Shown: in pieces, positions 44,828 through 54,500 of the stretch
Position numbering within the stretch: position 1 is the stretch's first letter
How the letters are laid out: each line of letters opens with the position of its first letter
DNA from: Akkermansiaceae bacterium
Lineage (GTDB): Bacteria; Verrucomicrobiota; Verrucomicrobiia; Verrucomicrobiales; Akkermansiaceae
Assembly: GCA_017798145.1 (NCBI GenBank)
Contig: CP059069.1
Span: forward strand, 977,226-1,041,225
DNA length: 64,000 nucleotides
Direction: 5' to 3'
Translations under genes and position numbers: made by a program
The notes under the pieces: model-generated
Database searches by the model: none
Told to the model about the DNA's origin: nothing
What the model saw: only the letters and a program-made list of their open reading frames with translations

Positions 44828-45000
44828 AGCCGGGTGAGCTCTCGCTGGAGGTATTTGGAAAATTTCACACCATCTTTTTTTGGACTTGAGGACGGCGACG
44901 AGTAAAAGTGATTAAATTTTTAAATTTTGTCTAGTTAATAGTTAACGTACCTTAAAGAAAATTTCAGCGCATACGGAAGACCGCCTGGAACTGAAGGAAC
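44828..45000 (-). promoter_or_regulatory. AT-rich promoter region of the giant gene
   Basis: An AT-rich tract at about 44908-44960 (reading ATTAAATTTTTAAATTTTG on the plus strand) contrasts with the GC-rich surroundings and lies 80-130 nt before the giant gene start. This is a plausible promoter or H-NS-like silencer target. I cannot assign -35/-10 boxes with confidence. The same gap also serves the divergent rph fusion gene. Confidence 0.3.
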
Positions 45001-45063
45001 ACCTTTCTCCAAATCCCCAATTTGATGTTTGATGTTTCCGGCTCGGCCTTTGATCTTCCCGCC

Positions 45064-46953
45064 ATGACCCGCCCCGACAGCCGCGCCAGCGACCAGCTCC
45101 GCCCCATTTCCTTTCATCCCAACGTCGCCCCGAACGCCACCGGCTCCGTCCTCGTTTGCTTCGGCGAGACCCGGGTGATCTGCTCTGCGACCATCGAGGA
45201 AGGTGTGCCCGGCTGGATGCGCTACCAGAAAGTCTCCGGCGGCTGGCTGACGGCGGAGTATTCCATGCTCCCCTACTCCACCCACGACCGGAAAGCCCGC
45301 GACATCTCCCGCGGCAAGCTCGATGGCCGTTCCTCGGAGATCCAGCGCCTCATCGGCCGTTCGCTGCGCGCCGTGGTGGATTTACAAAAAATCGGCCAGC
45401 GCACCCTTTGGATCGACTGCGACGTCCTCCAGGCGGACGGCGGCACCCGCACCGCATCCGTCACGGGAGCCTGCGTGGCAGTCGCCATCGCCTTCAACCG
45501 CATGATGGCGGAGGGCAAGATCAAGGATTTCCCCCTCAAGAAACTCGTCGCCGCCGTTTCCGCCGGCATCTACGAAGACACACCCGTCCTCGATCTCAAC
45601 TACCCCGAGGACAAGGCCGCCACCGTCGATTTCAACATCGTCATGACCGAGGCACTGGAATTCGTGGAGGTGCAAGGTTCCGGCGAGGAGGCCGTATTCA
45701 CTTCCGAACAGATGAACGCAATGCTAGACCTCTCCAAAAAAGGAATCTCCGAAATTTTTTCCCTCCAGAAAATGGCAATCCTCAACGCCGAAGAAGCCGA
45801 GCCTCTCGATTTCGCATCGCTCGTCGGCTCCTTCGGGAAAAAATCCCTGCTCGCCCTGCCCTTCGCGCTGGGCTTGGCGGCAGCCACCCTCGCCCCGGCC
45901 GCGGACCCCCCCAATCCCCAGTTCCTCCCCACCACCAAGGCAATCCACGAAAAAATCGTCGCCACTCCGGATCTCAGTGTGGATGCCATGAAAGCATACT
46001 CGGAAAAAATCCCTTTGGCAGGGGACGCCACCGTGGATCTCATCCCCATCCCCGGCGGCACCTTCAGGATCGGATCCACGGATTCCGAGACAGGCCACAA
46101 GCCCGACGAATCCCCGCAGAAGGAAGTGACCATCGCCCCCTTCTGGATGGCGAAGCTGGAAACCACCTGGGACATCTACCGCCCCTTCATGGAGAACGGA
46201 AAATCCCGCAACAAGGACGGCACACTCAACCGCGATTCAGACATCTACAGCGCCGAGCCTCCCGAGATCAAGGAAGGCGAGACCCTCGTGGACACCGTCA
46301 CCCAGCCCACCCCGCCCTACATGCCCATGCATTTCTCGATGGGCGATGGATACTCCAAGGAATATCCCGCCGTCGGCATCACCTACCATTCCGCAAACAA
46401 ATTCTGCGAGTGGCTCTCCGCCCAGACCGGTCACTTCTACCGCCTCCCCACCGAGGCGGAGTGGGAATACGCCTGCCGCGCCGGCACCACCACCGCATAC
46501 TCCTTCGGCGATGATGCAGCACAGCTCGGCGATTACGCATGGTTCGCCGACAACTCGGAATTCCAATACCAGAAAGTCGGCACCAAAAAACCGAACCCGT
46601 GGGGTCTCCACGACATGCACGGAAATGTCGCAGAGCTCACCCTCGACCAATATATCCCTGAGGCCTATGCGAAGCTCGCTGACGGCGTAAAAAATCCGTG
46701 GAACCCACCAGTGGAGCGCCACCCCACCGTCTTCCGTGGCGGTCACTGGGATGCCGATGCCGCAATGCTCCGCTCCGCCGCACGCGCCCAGACATCCACC
46801 GATCTCAAGATCCAGGATCCCCAGATCCCGAAATCCCTCTGGTATTACACCGATGCCTCATGGCTCGGCTTCCGCATCATCCGACCGCTCGTCACACCCA
46901 GCGTCGAGGAAATGCACAAAGCCTGGAACCAAGGCCCCGGCGAAGCCGAGTAG
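45064..46953 (+). CDS. rph: RNase PH fused to an export signal and SUMF1/FGE-like domain
   Basis: A 629-residue frame. The ATG at 45064 gives the standard RNase PH start MTRPDSRASDQLRPISF. Residues 1-~240 are a full RNase PH (YSMLPYSTHDRKARD, DGRSSEIQRLIGRSLRA, DCDVLQADGGTRTASVTGA, LDLNYPEDKAATVDFN), which trims tRNA 3' ends with phosphate. Then, without a stop, comes a signal-like helix at ~258-279 (GKKSLLALPFALGLAAATLA) and a SUMF1 domain (IPGGTFRIGST, YRLPTEAEWEYACRAGTTTA, FRGGHWDADAAMLRSAAR). The FGE catalytic cysteines near FRGG are absent. No good start codon lies between the parts except ATG 45771. Either a true fusion or a lost stop at the A6 run near 45840. Confidence 0.8.
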   Translation: MTRPDSRASDQLRPISFHPNVAPNATGSVLVCFGETRVICSATIEEGVPGWMRYQKVSGGWLTAEYSMLPYSTHDRKARDISRGKLDGRSSEIQRLIGRSLRAVVDLQKIGQRTLWIDCDVLQADGGTRTASVTGACVAVAIAFNRMMAEGKIKDFPLKKLVAAVSAGIYEDTPVLDLNYPEDKAATVDFNIVMTEALEFVEVQGSGEEAVFTSEQMNAMLDLSKKGISEIFSLQKMAILNAEEAEPLDFASLVGSFGKKSLLALPFALGLAAATLAPAADPPNPQFLPTTKAIHEKIVATPDLSVDAMKAYSEKIPLAGDATVDLIPIPGGTFRIGSTDSETGHKPDESPQKEVTIAPFWMAKLETTWDIYRPFMENGKSRNKDGTLNRDSDIYSAEPPEIKEGETLVDTVTQPTPPYMPMHFSMGDGYSKEYPAVGITYHSANKFCEWLSAQTGHFYRLPTEAEWEYACRAGTTTAYSFGDDAAQLGDYAWFADNSEFQYQKVGTKKPNPWGLHDMHGNVAELTLDQYIPEAYAKLADGVKNPWNPPVERHPTVFRGGHWDADAAMLRSAARAQTSTDLKIQDPQIPKSLWYYTDASWLGFRIIRPLVTPSVEEMHKAWNQGPGEAE

Positions 46954-46989
46954 CTGCCGTGATGGCGGCGTCCCGCCACCCCTCCCACC

Positions 46990-47868
46990 ATGACCACCCG
47001 CAGGAAAACCATCCAACTTCTCTGCGGTGCCGCTTTCCTTCCAGCGATTGCACGTGCCCAACCGCACTCCACGGAACGGCCCCTCATGGGCACCCTGTTC
47101 CGCATCAAGACGTACGCCGACGACACGGGCCTCGCCGAAAAAGCCTCCGCCCAAGCCTTCGCCGCCGCAGAGGCGATCAATGCCGCCGCCTCCGACTACA
47201 TCGCGGACTCCGAGCTGCTCTCCTTTTCCAAGCTACCCTTCGGGAAACCCCATCCGGTTTCCGAAACCCTTTTCCCCCTCCTACTACAGGCACAGCATTA
47301 CGCCAGGAAAACGGACGGGGACTACGATCCCACCCTCGGCCCCCTTACAAAGCTCTGGCGCGAGTCCCGCCGCCGCAAGTCGCTTCCGGATCCCGAAGCC
47401 CTTGCCAAGGCCATGGCCTCATCCTGTTACAACAATCTCATCCTCGATGAAAAGGGGCGCACCCTCACCTTCACCGTCCCGGGAATGCGCCTCGATCTCG
47501 GCGGCATCGCCAAGGGACAGGCGGCCGATGCGATGCTTGCCGTTTTCAAGAAACACGGACTCCCCCGCACCTCCATCACCTGCGGCGGCGATGTCAGAGT
47601 CGGCGATCCGCCGCCCGGGAAGGATCACTGGCTCGTCGCCGTGATAAACTCCGGCACCGCCAAGCCCCCGCTCCAACTCAACAACTCCGCCGTCTCCACC
47701 TCCGGCGACCTCCACCAGTTCATCGAGATCGGAGGCAAGCGCTACTCCCACATCATCGACCCCCGCACCGGCCTCGGCCTCACCGAGGCGCGCACGGCCA
47801 CCATCATCGCACCCACCGCCGCGGAGTCCGATGCGATGGCCACCGCCGCCTGCGTGGATCGTGGTTGA
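46990..47868 (+). CDS. apbE: ApbE-family FAD:protein FMN transferase
   Basis: A 292-residue protein with a Tat-like or Sec signal (MTTRRKTIQLLCGAAFLPAIARA). ApbE motifs: MGTLFRIKTYADD, DGDYDPTLGPLTKLWRES, MRLDLGGIAKGQAADAM, SITCGGDVRVGDPP, NSAVSTSGDLHQFIEIGGKR, YSHIIDPRTGLG and the C-terminal ATIIAPTAAESDAMATAA. The enzyme attaches FMN to periplasmic flavoproteins such as RnfG/NqrC. The C-terminus (CVDRG) is slightly short of usual family members. It is co-oriented with the rph fusion (36-nt gap) and the sodium channel (34-nt gap). No Rnf/Nqr target is in view. Confidence 0.92.
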   Translation: MTTRRKTIQLLCGAAFLPAIARAQPHSTERPLMGTLFRIKTYADDTGLAEKASAQAFAAAEAINAAASDYIADSELLSFSKLPFGKPHPVSETLFPLLLQAQHYARKTDGDYDPTLGPLTKLWRESRRRKSLPDPEALAKAMASSCYNNLILDEKGRTLTFTVPGMRLDLGGIAKGQAADAMLAVFKKHGLPRTSITCGGDVRVGDPPPGKDHWLVAVINSGTAKPPLQLNNSAVSTSGDLHQFIEIGGKRYSHIIDPRTGLGLTEARTATIIAPTAAESDAMATAACVDRG

Positions 47869-47902
47869 TACGGCATGATTTTCGGATAGATCTTCCTTAC
47901 CA

Positions 47903-48742
47903 ATGAGTGAATCCGACCTGCTCCGCCTGCTCCAGGGCAACAATGTCTCGCCACGCCGCATAAGCGCGGCGAAATGGATCGAGTCGAAGAACGTGCAGGG
48001 CTTCGTCATCGCCGTGATCCTGCTCAACGCCCTCATCCTCGGCCTTGAGACCAGCAAGGCCGCCATGGCATCCTTCGGAGGGCTCCTGCTCATCCTCGAC
48101 AAGCTCTGCCTCCTTGTCTTCGTCGCCGAGCTTGCGGTGAAAATGTCCTGCTACCGCTCCCATTTCTGGCGCAGCGGCTGGAACGTGTTCGATTTCCTGG
48201 TCGTCGCCATCGCCCTCGTGCCCGGCGCAGGGGTTTGGGCCGTTCTCCGCTCGCTGCGCGTCCTCCGGGTCCTTCGCCTGCTCACCGCGGTGCCGAAGCC
48301 TGAAAAGGTCGTCGCAGCCTTCGTCCACTCCATCCCCGGCCTCTCGGGGGTCATGGCCGTAATGGCGATTTTCTTCTACACCATGGGCGTGCTCGCCACC
48401 CGCCTCTTCGGCGAAACACACCCGGAGTGGTTCGGTTCCCTAGGGGCGAGCCTCTACACACTTTTCCAGGTCATGACCCTTGAAAGCTGGTCCATGGGAA
48501 TCGTCCGCCCCGTCATGGAAACCCACCCGTGGGCCTTCGCCTTCTTCGTGCCCTTCATCATCGTCGCCACCTTCACGATCCTGAACCTTTTCATCGGCAT
48601 CATCGTCTCCACCATGCAGGAGCTATCCCTCGCACCCGAGATTACCGCAAATGCCGATCCCGAACTGCTTTCCCTGCTGGAAAGGATAGACACCGACCTG
48701 AGATCGCTGAGATCCCAGATCGAGAAAAAGGCGAATCCCTGA
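47903..48742 (+). CDS. Bacterial voltage-gated sodium channel (NaChBac/NavAb type)
   Basis: A 279-residue six-helix channel subunit. S4 carries regularly spaced arginines (LRSLRVLRVLRLL). The pore loop has the selectivity filter TLESWSM with E194, the same motif as NaChBac and NavAb, which makes it Na+-selective. S6 includes FIIVATFTILNLFIGIIVSTM. A C-terminal helix (ELLSLLERIDTDLRSLRSQI) is the coiled coil expected to hold a tetramer. In bacteria such channels link Na+ entry to motility or pH control. The Na+-type transporters downstream fit a sodium economy. Confidence 0.92.
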   Translation: MSESDLLRLLQGNNVSPRRISAAKWIESKNVQGFVIAVILLNALILGLETSKAAMASFGGLLLILDKLCLLVFVAELAVKMSCYRSHFWRSGWNVFDFLVVAIALVPGAGVWAVLRSLRVLRVLRLLTAVPKPEKVVAAFVHSIPGLSGVMAVMAIFFYTMGVLATRLFGETHPEWFGSLGASLYTLFQVMTLESWSMGIVRPVMETHPWAFAFFVPFIIVATFTILNLFIGIIVSTMQELSLAPEITANADPELLSLLERIDTDLRSLRSQIEKKANP

Positions 48743-48748
48743 ACGGGA

Positions 48749-50041
48749 TCAGAAAACCTTCGTCACACCCGGGATCGGTGCCGGGTAAAGGCCGTCCGGC
48801 CCCGGTTTCGGGCCGGGATCGGCATCCCATGCGAGCACCTTGGGCATGGTGTCGAGATCCGAGTTCAGCGCCTGCTCCCAGGTCACTTCCGCGCCGGAGT
48901 AGGTCGCCATGCGCCCCATGATCGCGGTGAGAGTGGACTCCGCCGTGTAGAACGCATTGTTGATCGGTTTATCCTCCAGGATGTGCTTCACCAGCACGTC
49001 GTGCTCCGTCTGGTAGGGGTTGTTGTTCTCCCCGCGGAAACGCCAGATGATCTTGCCGCTGCGATCCTTGATCACGCCCGGTGTCGCGCTGCCCTTGGTG
49101 CCGACGATCGTTTCCGAAACCTTGGACCACGTGCCGTTCCAGTGTTTGCACTGGCTGTTGGTGATCGTCCCGTCCGCATAGGTGTATTCGACGTAGTGGT
49201 GGTCGAAGATCTCGCCCCAATCCTTGCCGATTCGCTTGGTCCGCCCGCCGATTCCGTTCGCCTTGACGGGATGCCCGCCGAGGAACCAGTTGCTGACATC
49301 GATGTTGTGGATGTGCTGCTCGCAGATGTGGTCTCCGCAGATCCAGTTGAAGTAAAACCAGTTCCGCATCTGGTATTCCATTTCGGTCATCCCTTCCTTG
49401 CGGTCGCGCGTCCAGACGCCGCCGCCGGACCAATAGACCTGCGCGCCGGAGATATCCCCGATCATGCCTTCCTTGATCTTTTCCAGGGTCTCAAGATAGC
49501 TGTTCTGGTAACGCCTCTGCAGGCCGCAGACGACCTTGAGATTCTTTGCGTCCGCCGCCTTTGCAGCCTCGATCACCTTGCGGATGCCCGGGCCGTCCAC
49601 GGCCACAGGCTTCTCCATGAAAACGTGTTTCCCTTTCTCCACCGCGTACTCGAAGTGCTGCGGGCGGAAGCCGGGAGAGGTGCAGAGCAGGACAAGGTCG
49701 GCGGCGTCGATGGCTTTCCTGTAGGCATCAAACCCGCTGAAACGGCGCTCCTCCGGGACATCGACGCGGTCGCCGAACTGTTTTTTGAGGGATTCATAGG
49801 CGCGCCCGACGTTATCGCCGAAAGCATCGGCCATCGCCACGAGCTTTGTGCCGGGGACATTGAGCGATTGGGAGGCGGCGCCTGTGCCGCGCCCTCCGCA
49901 GCCGACGAGCGCGACCTTGATTTCCTTGCCGCCATCCTGCGCGGAGGCCGATTCCGGGAGGAGGGATGCTGCGGTTGCAAGGCTTCCTGCCTTGAGGAAA
50001 CTGCGGCGGTCTGTGTCTTGTGGGTTGTCGGAATGTTCCAT
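48749..50041 (-). CDS. Tat-exported Gfo/Idh/MocA-family oxidoreductase
   Basis: A 430-residue protein from the ATG at 50041. The N-terminus DRRSFLKAGSLATAASLLP is a twin-arginine signal. The Rossmann fold starts VALVGCGGRGTGAASQSL; the family motif is HVFMEKPVAV and the catalytic-domain segment HNIDVSNWFLGGHPVK provides a conserved histidine. Exported members of this family are abundant in PVC bacteria and act on sugars or glycosides, sometimes as glycosidases with tightly bound NAD. It is followed by the sulfatase in the same orientation, so it probably belongs to a sulfated-glycan utilization set. Confidence 0.9.
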   Translation of the reverse strand: MEHSDNPQDTDRRSFLKAGSLATAASLLPESASAQDGGKEIKVALVGCGGRGTGAASQSLNVPGTKLVAMADAFGDNVGRAYESLKKQFGDRVDVPEERRFSGFDAYRKAIDAADLVLLCTSPGFRPQHFEYAVEKGKHVFMEKPVAVDGPGIRKVIEAAKAADAKNLKVVCGLQRRYQNSYLETLEKIKEGMIGDISGAQVYWSGGGVWTRDRKEGMTEMEYQMRNWFYFNWICGDHICEQHIHNIDVSNWFLGGHPVKANGIGGRTKRIGKDWGEIFDHHYVEYTYADGTITNSQCKHWNGTWSKVSETIVGTKGSATPGVIKDRSGKIIWRFRGENNNPYQTEHDVLVKHILEDKPINNAFYTAESTLTAIMGRMATYSGAEVTWEQALNSDLDTMPKVLAWDADPGPKPGPDGLYPAPIPGVTKVF

Positions 50042-50087
50042 TTTGCAAGATACGTGCGCCCGTTTCGCGGTCTTTCGGGAAATGGCA

Positions 50088-51416
50088 TCATGTTCCGGCA
50101 ATCCCGGCACCGACCTCCTGCGCCATCTTCTCCATCAGCCCGCGAAGCTCCGCCACCTTCTCCGGAAGCTCCGCAGCGCGGTCGATCCGCTCCGAAACAT
50201 CCGTCCTGAGATTGAAAAGCTCCGGCTTGCCGGATGTCGTCCGCAGCTTCCAGTCCCCCGAGCGCACGGCCTCCAGCTTGCCGTTGAAATAATAGTAATC
50301 GGGACGCGGGGACAGATCGGCTTTCCCGGCGAGGAAATCCGTCAGGTCATATCCGTCCAGCACGTGTTCCGGGAGCTTCGCCCCGGCGACACCGAGCAGG
50401 GTTCGGTAGATGTCGGGCATCCCGACGAGATCCGCCCTCACCTGCCCGGCCTTGGTTGCCACAGGCCAGCGGATGAGCGCCGGAACACGCGTCCCGCCCT
50501 CGTAGGTGCTGGCCTTGGATCCTCGCAGCGGCCCGGTCGATCCGGCGTGCCATCTCTTGTTCCCCGCCTGGAGCATTCGCGGCGGCATCTCGATCCATGG
50601 CCCGTTGTCGGAGAGGAAAATGACGATGGTGTTTCCCGTGATCCCTTTTCCCTCCAGCGCAGCGAGCACCTCGCCCACGCTCCAATCCAGCTCCTCGATC
50701 ACATCCCCGTAAAGACCCGCTGCCGATTTCCCTCGCCTTCCCTCGGAAACCGCAAGCGGCAGGTGCGGCATGGAATATGCGAGGTAGAGGAAAAACGGCA
50801 CTGCGCCGCTCTTTCCGATCAGCGAAACCGCCTCCTCCGTGTAGCGGGTGGTGAGGGGATCCTGATCGAAGGGATGCTCGACCATTTCCTCGCCCCGGTA
50901 GAGGCCGAGCGGCTCGTCGGTGTTCACCCAAGGCCTCATGTAATCGTTCGAGTAAGGCAGCCCGAACCACGTGTCGAAGCCCTGGTACACCGGCAGGAAA
51001 CGCTTTTCCTTGTACCCGAGGTGCCATTTCCCGATCATGTGGGTGGCGTATCCCGCCGCCTTCAGCCCTTCGGCCAAGGTCAGCTCGGAATCCGGCAAGC
51101 CGCCCTTTCCATCCGATCCGGTGCCGCCTTTGAAATCCACTCTAGGCATATAGCGGCCCGTCATCAGCTCCGTGCGAGAAGGCACGCACCACGATGCGGT
51201 CACGAACGATGTCAGACGCATCCCATCCGCAGCGAGTCTGTCGATGTTCGGCGTCTTGATCAGCGGATTCCCGTAGCAGCCCGCATCCCCGTAGCCCATG
51301 TCATCGGCGAAAAGGATGACGATATTCGGCTGCGCGCCCTCGGAACGGACAGCTTGCCCAGGGATTGCGCAAGCGGTGAGCAGGGCGAATGCGGTTTTCG
51401 GAAACGTTCTTTTCAT
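50088..51416 (-). CDS. Secreted arylsulfatase (S1 family)
   Basis: A 442-residue protein with signal peptide MKRTFPKTAFALLTACAIPGQA. Metal ligands appear in NIVILFADDMGYGDAGCYG. The formylglycine site is C77 in SWCVPSRTELMTGRY, the C-x-P-S-R form matured by formylglycine-generating enzyme or an anaerobic maturase. GKWHLG and FLSDNGPW are further active-site motifs. It removes sulfate from a carbohydrate; the exact substrate class cannot be read from sequence by eye. The gene is co-directional with and 46 nt upstream of the Gfo/Idh/MocA gene. The GH9 gene is divergent. Confidence 0.95.
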   Translation of the reverse strand: MKRTFPKTAFALLTACAIPGQAVRSEGAQPNIVILFADDMGYGDAGCYGNPLIKTPNIDRLAADGMRLTSFVTASWCVPSRTELMTGRYMPRVDFKGGTGSDGKGGLPDSELTLAEGLKAAGYATHMIGKWHLGYKEKRFLPVYQGFDTWFGLPYSNDYMRPWVNTDEPLGLYRGEEMVEHPFDQDPLTTRYTEEAVSLIGKSGAVPFFLYLAYSMPHLPLAVSEGRRGKSAAGLYGDVIEELDWSVGEVLAALEGKGITGNTIVIFLSDNGPWIEMPPRMLQAGNKRWHAGSTGPLRGSKASTYEGGTRVPALIRWPVATKAGQVRADLVGMPDIYRTLLGVAGAKLPEHVLDGYDLTDFLAGKADLSPRPDYYYFNGKLEAVRSGDWKLRTTSGKPELFNLRTDVSERIDRAAELPEKVAELRGLMEKMAQEVGAGIAGT

Positions 51417-51536
51417 CCGGCATTCGATAGGCGCACGGGCAAGGAACCGGAAGCCTTTTTCTCACCGACCGGGGGAATGGCAGTTTTCGGCCACTTGCCC
51501 GGTTTCTGGGTTTCCATCAGGTTAAGTCAAAAGCCG

Positions 51537-54500
51537 ATGCTCCGAATCCTTCTGCCACTCGCCGCCACCCTGGCTACCGCGCTTTCCCAGACCGCACCCG
51601 TCAACATCACCTTCACCGCCCGCACACCGACATGGGAGGACGGCTTCAACGCGGACATCGTCATCACCAACAACAGCACGGCAGACATCATCGGATGGAC
51701 TGTCGCCTTCGATCTTCCCGCCATCGGTTTCTCGAACATCTGGAACGCTGAGGAAGGAGCCTCCACCGCAACCCGCAAGTCCTTCTCTAACATCCCCACA
51801 AACGAAAGGATCCGCGCCGGCTCGTCCCGTTCCTTCGGCTTCACCGCCATCGGTCCCTACACCACGCCGGCAAGCAACTTCACCTTCAACGGCCTTCCGC
51901 CGGGCAGCACCCCCCCCACCCTCTCCATCGCCGATGTATCGGAAAACGAAGGCAGCACGAGCCGCGAGATGGTTTTCACCGCCACCCTTTCGAGGGCGGC
52001 CGAAACGCCGGTCACCGTAAGGTGGTCCACCGCGGACGGAAGCGCCACGGCGGGGCGGGATTACACCGCAGCATCTGGCTCGCTCGGCTTCGCCGCCGGG
52101 GAAATCACCAGGCAGCTCTCCGTCACGGTTGCCGGAGACACCACTCAAGAATCGAACGAAACCTTCACCGTCACCCTCACCAGTCCGAGCGGTGCCACCC
52201 TCGCCAAAGCCCAGGCGATCGCGACCCTTCTCAACGACGACCAAGGGGAGGGCGGCGGCTCGGGCACCGCAGGAAAACCCCAGGCAGGCACCTACAACTT
52301 TGCGGAAGCCCTCCAGAAATCCCTGCGCTTCTACGATGCCCAGCGATCCGGGAAAATCCCCGACGATTTCCGCATCCGCTGGCGCGCCGATTCCGCGCTA
52401 CTGGACGGCAGCGATGTCGGGATGGATCTCAGCGGAGGGTTCTACGACGCGGGCGACCATGTGAAATTCGGCCTGCCCATGGCCCACAGCCTGACCATGC
52501 TCGCGTGGGGCGGGATCGAATACAGGCAGGCCTATTCGGAAACCCGTCAGCTTGACACCCTGTTAGAGAATCTGAAATGGGGCACCGATTACCTGATGAA
52601 ATGCCACGTGCGCAACCCGGACGGCAGCACCGCCGCCTTTTACGGACAGGTCGGAAACGGCAACACCGACCACGCCTACTGGGGACGCGCCGAGGCCATG
52701 GCCATGGCGCGTCCCGCCTACAAAATCGATGCCACCAAACCCGGCTCCGACCTCGCGGCGGAAACGGCCGCCGCCCTCGCCTCGGCGGCCATCCTTTTCA
52801 GGGAAGCCCAACCCGATTACGCCACCCAGCTCCTCGGCCACGCCCGCGCCCTCTACACCTTTGCAGACACATACAGGGGGAAATACAGCGACTCCATCCC
52901 CGATGCCGCGAATTTCTACAACTCATGGAGCGGCTTCCAGGACGAGCTCGTGTGGGGCGCGATCTGGCTTCACCGCGCCACCGGGGAGGCCGCATTCATG
53001 GACAAGGCCAAGGCGGAATACCCCGCCCTCTCCGGCGGCGGCGCGGGCAACCATCCCCACCAGTGGACGCTTTCATGGGATGACAAGAAATACGGCTGCT
53101 ATGTCCTCATGGCCATGCTCGACGGCGCCGCCGCCTACAAGGCCGATGCCGAACGCTGGCTCGACTGGTGGTCCATCGGCCACAACGGCCAGAAAGTCCC
53201 CACCACTCCCGGCGGACTCGCCCGCCTCGACCAATGGGGCAGCCTCCGCTACGCCGCGAACACCGCCTTCTGCGCCTACGTTTACGCGGATCGCGTGAAC
53301 AACCCGGACTCCCGCTACAGCACCTTCGCCCGCAGCCAGATCGAATACGCCCTCGGCTCGAATCCCGCCGGTCGCAGCTACGTATGCGGCTTCGGCAACA
53401 ATCCGCCCATCAACCCCCACCACCGCAATTCCCATGGCTCCACCACCAACGACATCAACACCCCAGCCACCAACCGCCACATCCTCCACGGAGCACTCGT
53501 CGGCGGGCCGGGGGCCAACGACGACTATGCGGATGTGCGCACGGACTTCGTCAAAAACGAGGTGGCCCTCGATTACAACGCCGCATTCACCGGCGCGCTC
53601 GCTCGGCTGTACGACCAGTTCGGCGGCTTTGCCCTGGACGAAACCATCACCCCGCCCGCTCCCGCAACCCTGCTCCATGAAACGCTGGACTCCTTCGCGC
53701 CGGGCGCAAAAACCGATGACGAATGGCTGCCGCTCTGGCCCGGCACGAAATGGGCGAACGGGCCGGACGAGGGCAGGCTGGCGGTGGATGCGGACATCGC
53801 CTACGATGCCAGCGGGAAATCGGTGCGCGTGCTCTACCCCCAGGGCGGCAAGCAATCGGGCAACAGCGGAGCCCAATGGTTCGTGGACATAGGCGGGAAC
53901 CAGCAAGACCTTTACCTCAGCTACTGGGTGCGCTTCGAGAAAGGCTTTGATTTCGTGCTCGGCGGCAAGCTGCCCGGCTTCGGCGGGGCGAGCTCCTTCG
54001 CCGACCGCAGCAACGAATGGTCCACCCGCCTGATGTGGCGCGAGGACGGGAAAGCCGAATTCTACATCCACGTGCCCGCCGACAACCTCCACAACCCCGG
54101 CACCCGCTTCTGGTGGAACACGGAGGGCTTCCAGGCCACCTTTGTCCCCGGACGCTGGCATCACATCGAGATCCACATGCGCATGAACTCGCCCGGACAG
54201 TTCGACGGGCTGATGGAGGGATGGTTCGATGGCAAGAAAGCGGCGCACTACCCGGCCTTCCTGTTCCGCGATTCCAACACCGCCAGCGCAGAGATCGCAT
54301 GGGTGTTTTTCAGCACCTTCTTCGGAGGCAGCAGCAGCCCGGTCTGGGAGGCGAAAAAGGACGAGTACGCGAACTTCGACCAGTTCACGGTCTCGAACAC
54401 CCGCATCGGCTATCCGGGAATCCCCCGCGATGTCGATTCTGACAAGCTGCCCAACGAATGGGAGATCCGGTTTTTCGGCGACGACAGCGGGGCGGATCCC

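Noticed and set aside
49848-51536. Long in-frame extension upstream of the GH9 gene start
   Set aside because: It runs antisense through the Gfo/Idh/MocA and sulfatase genes. The real protein starts at ATG 51537 with a clear signal peptide.
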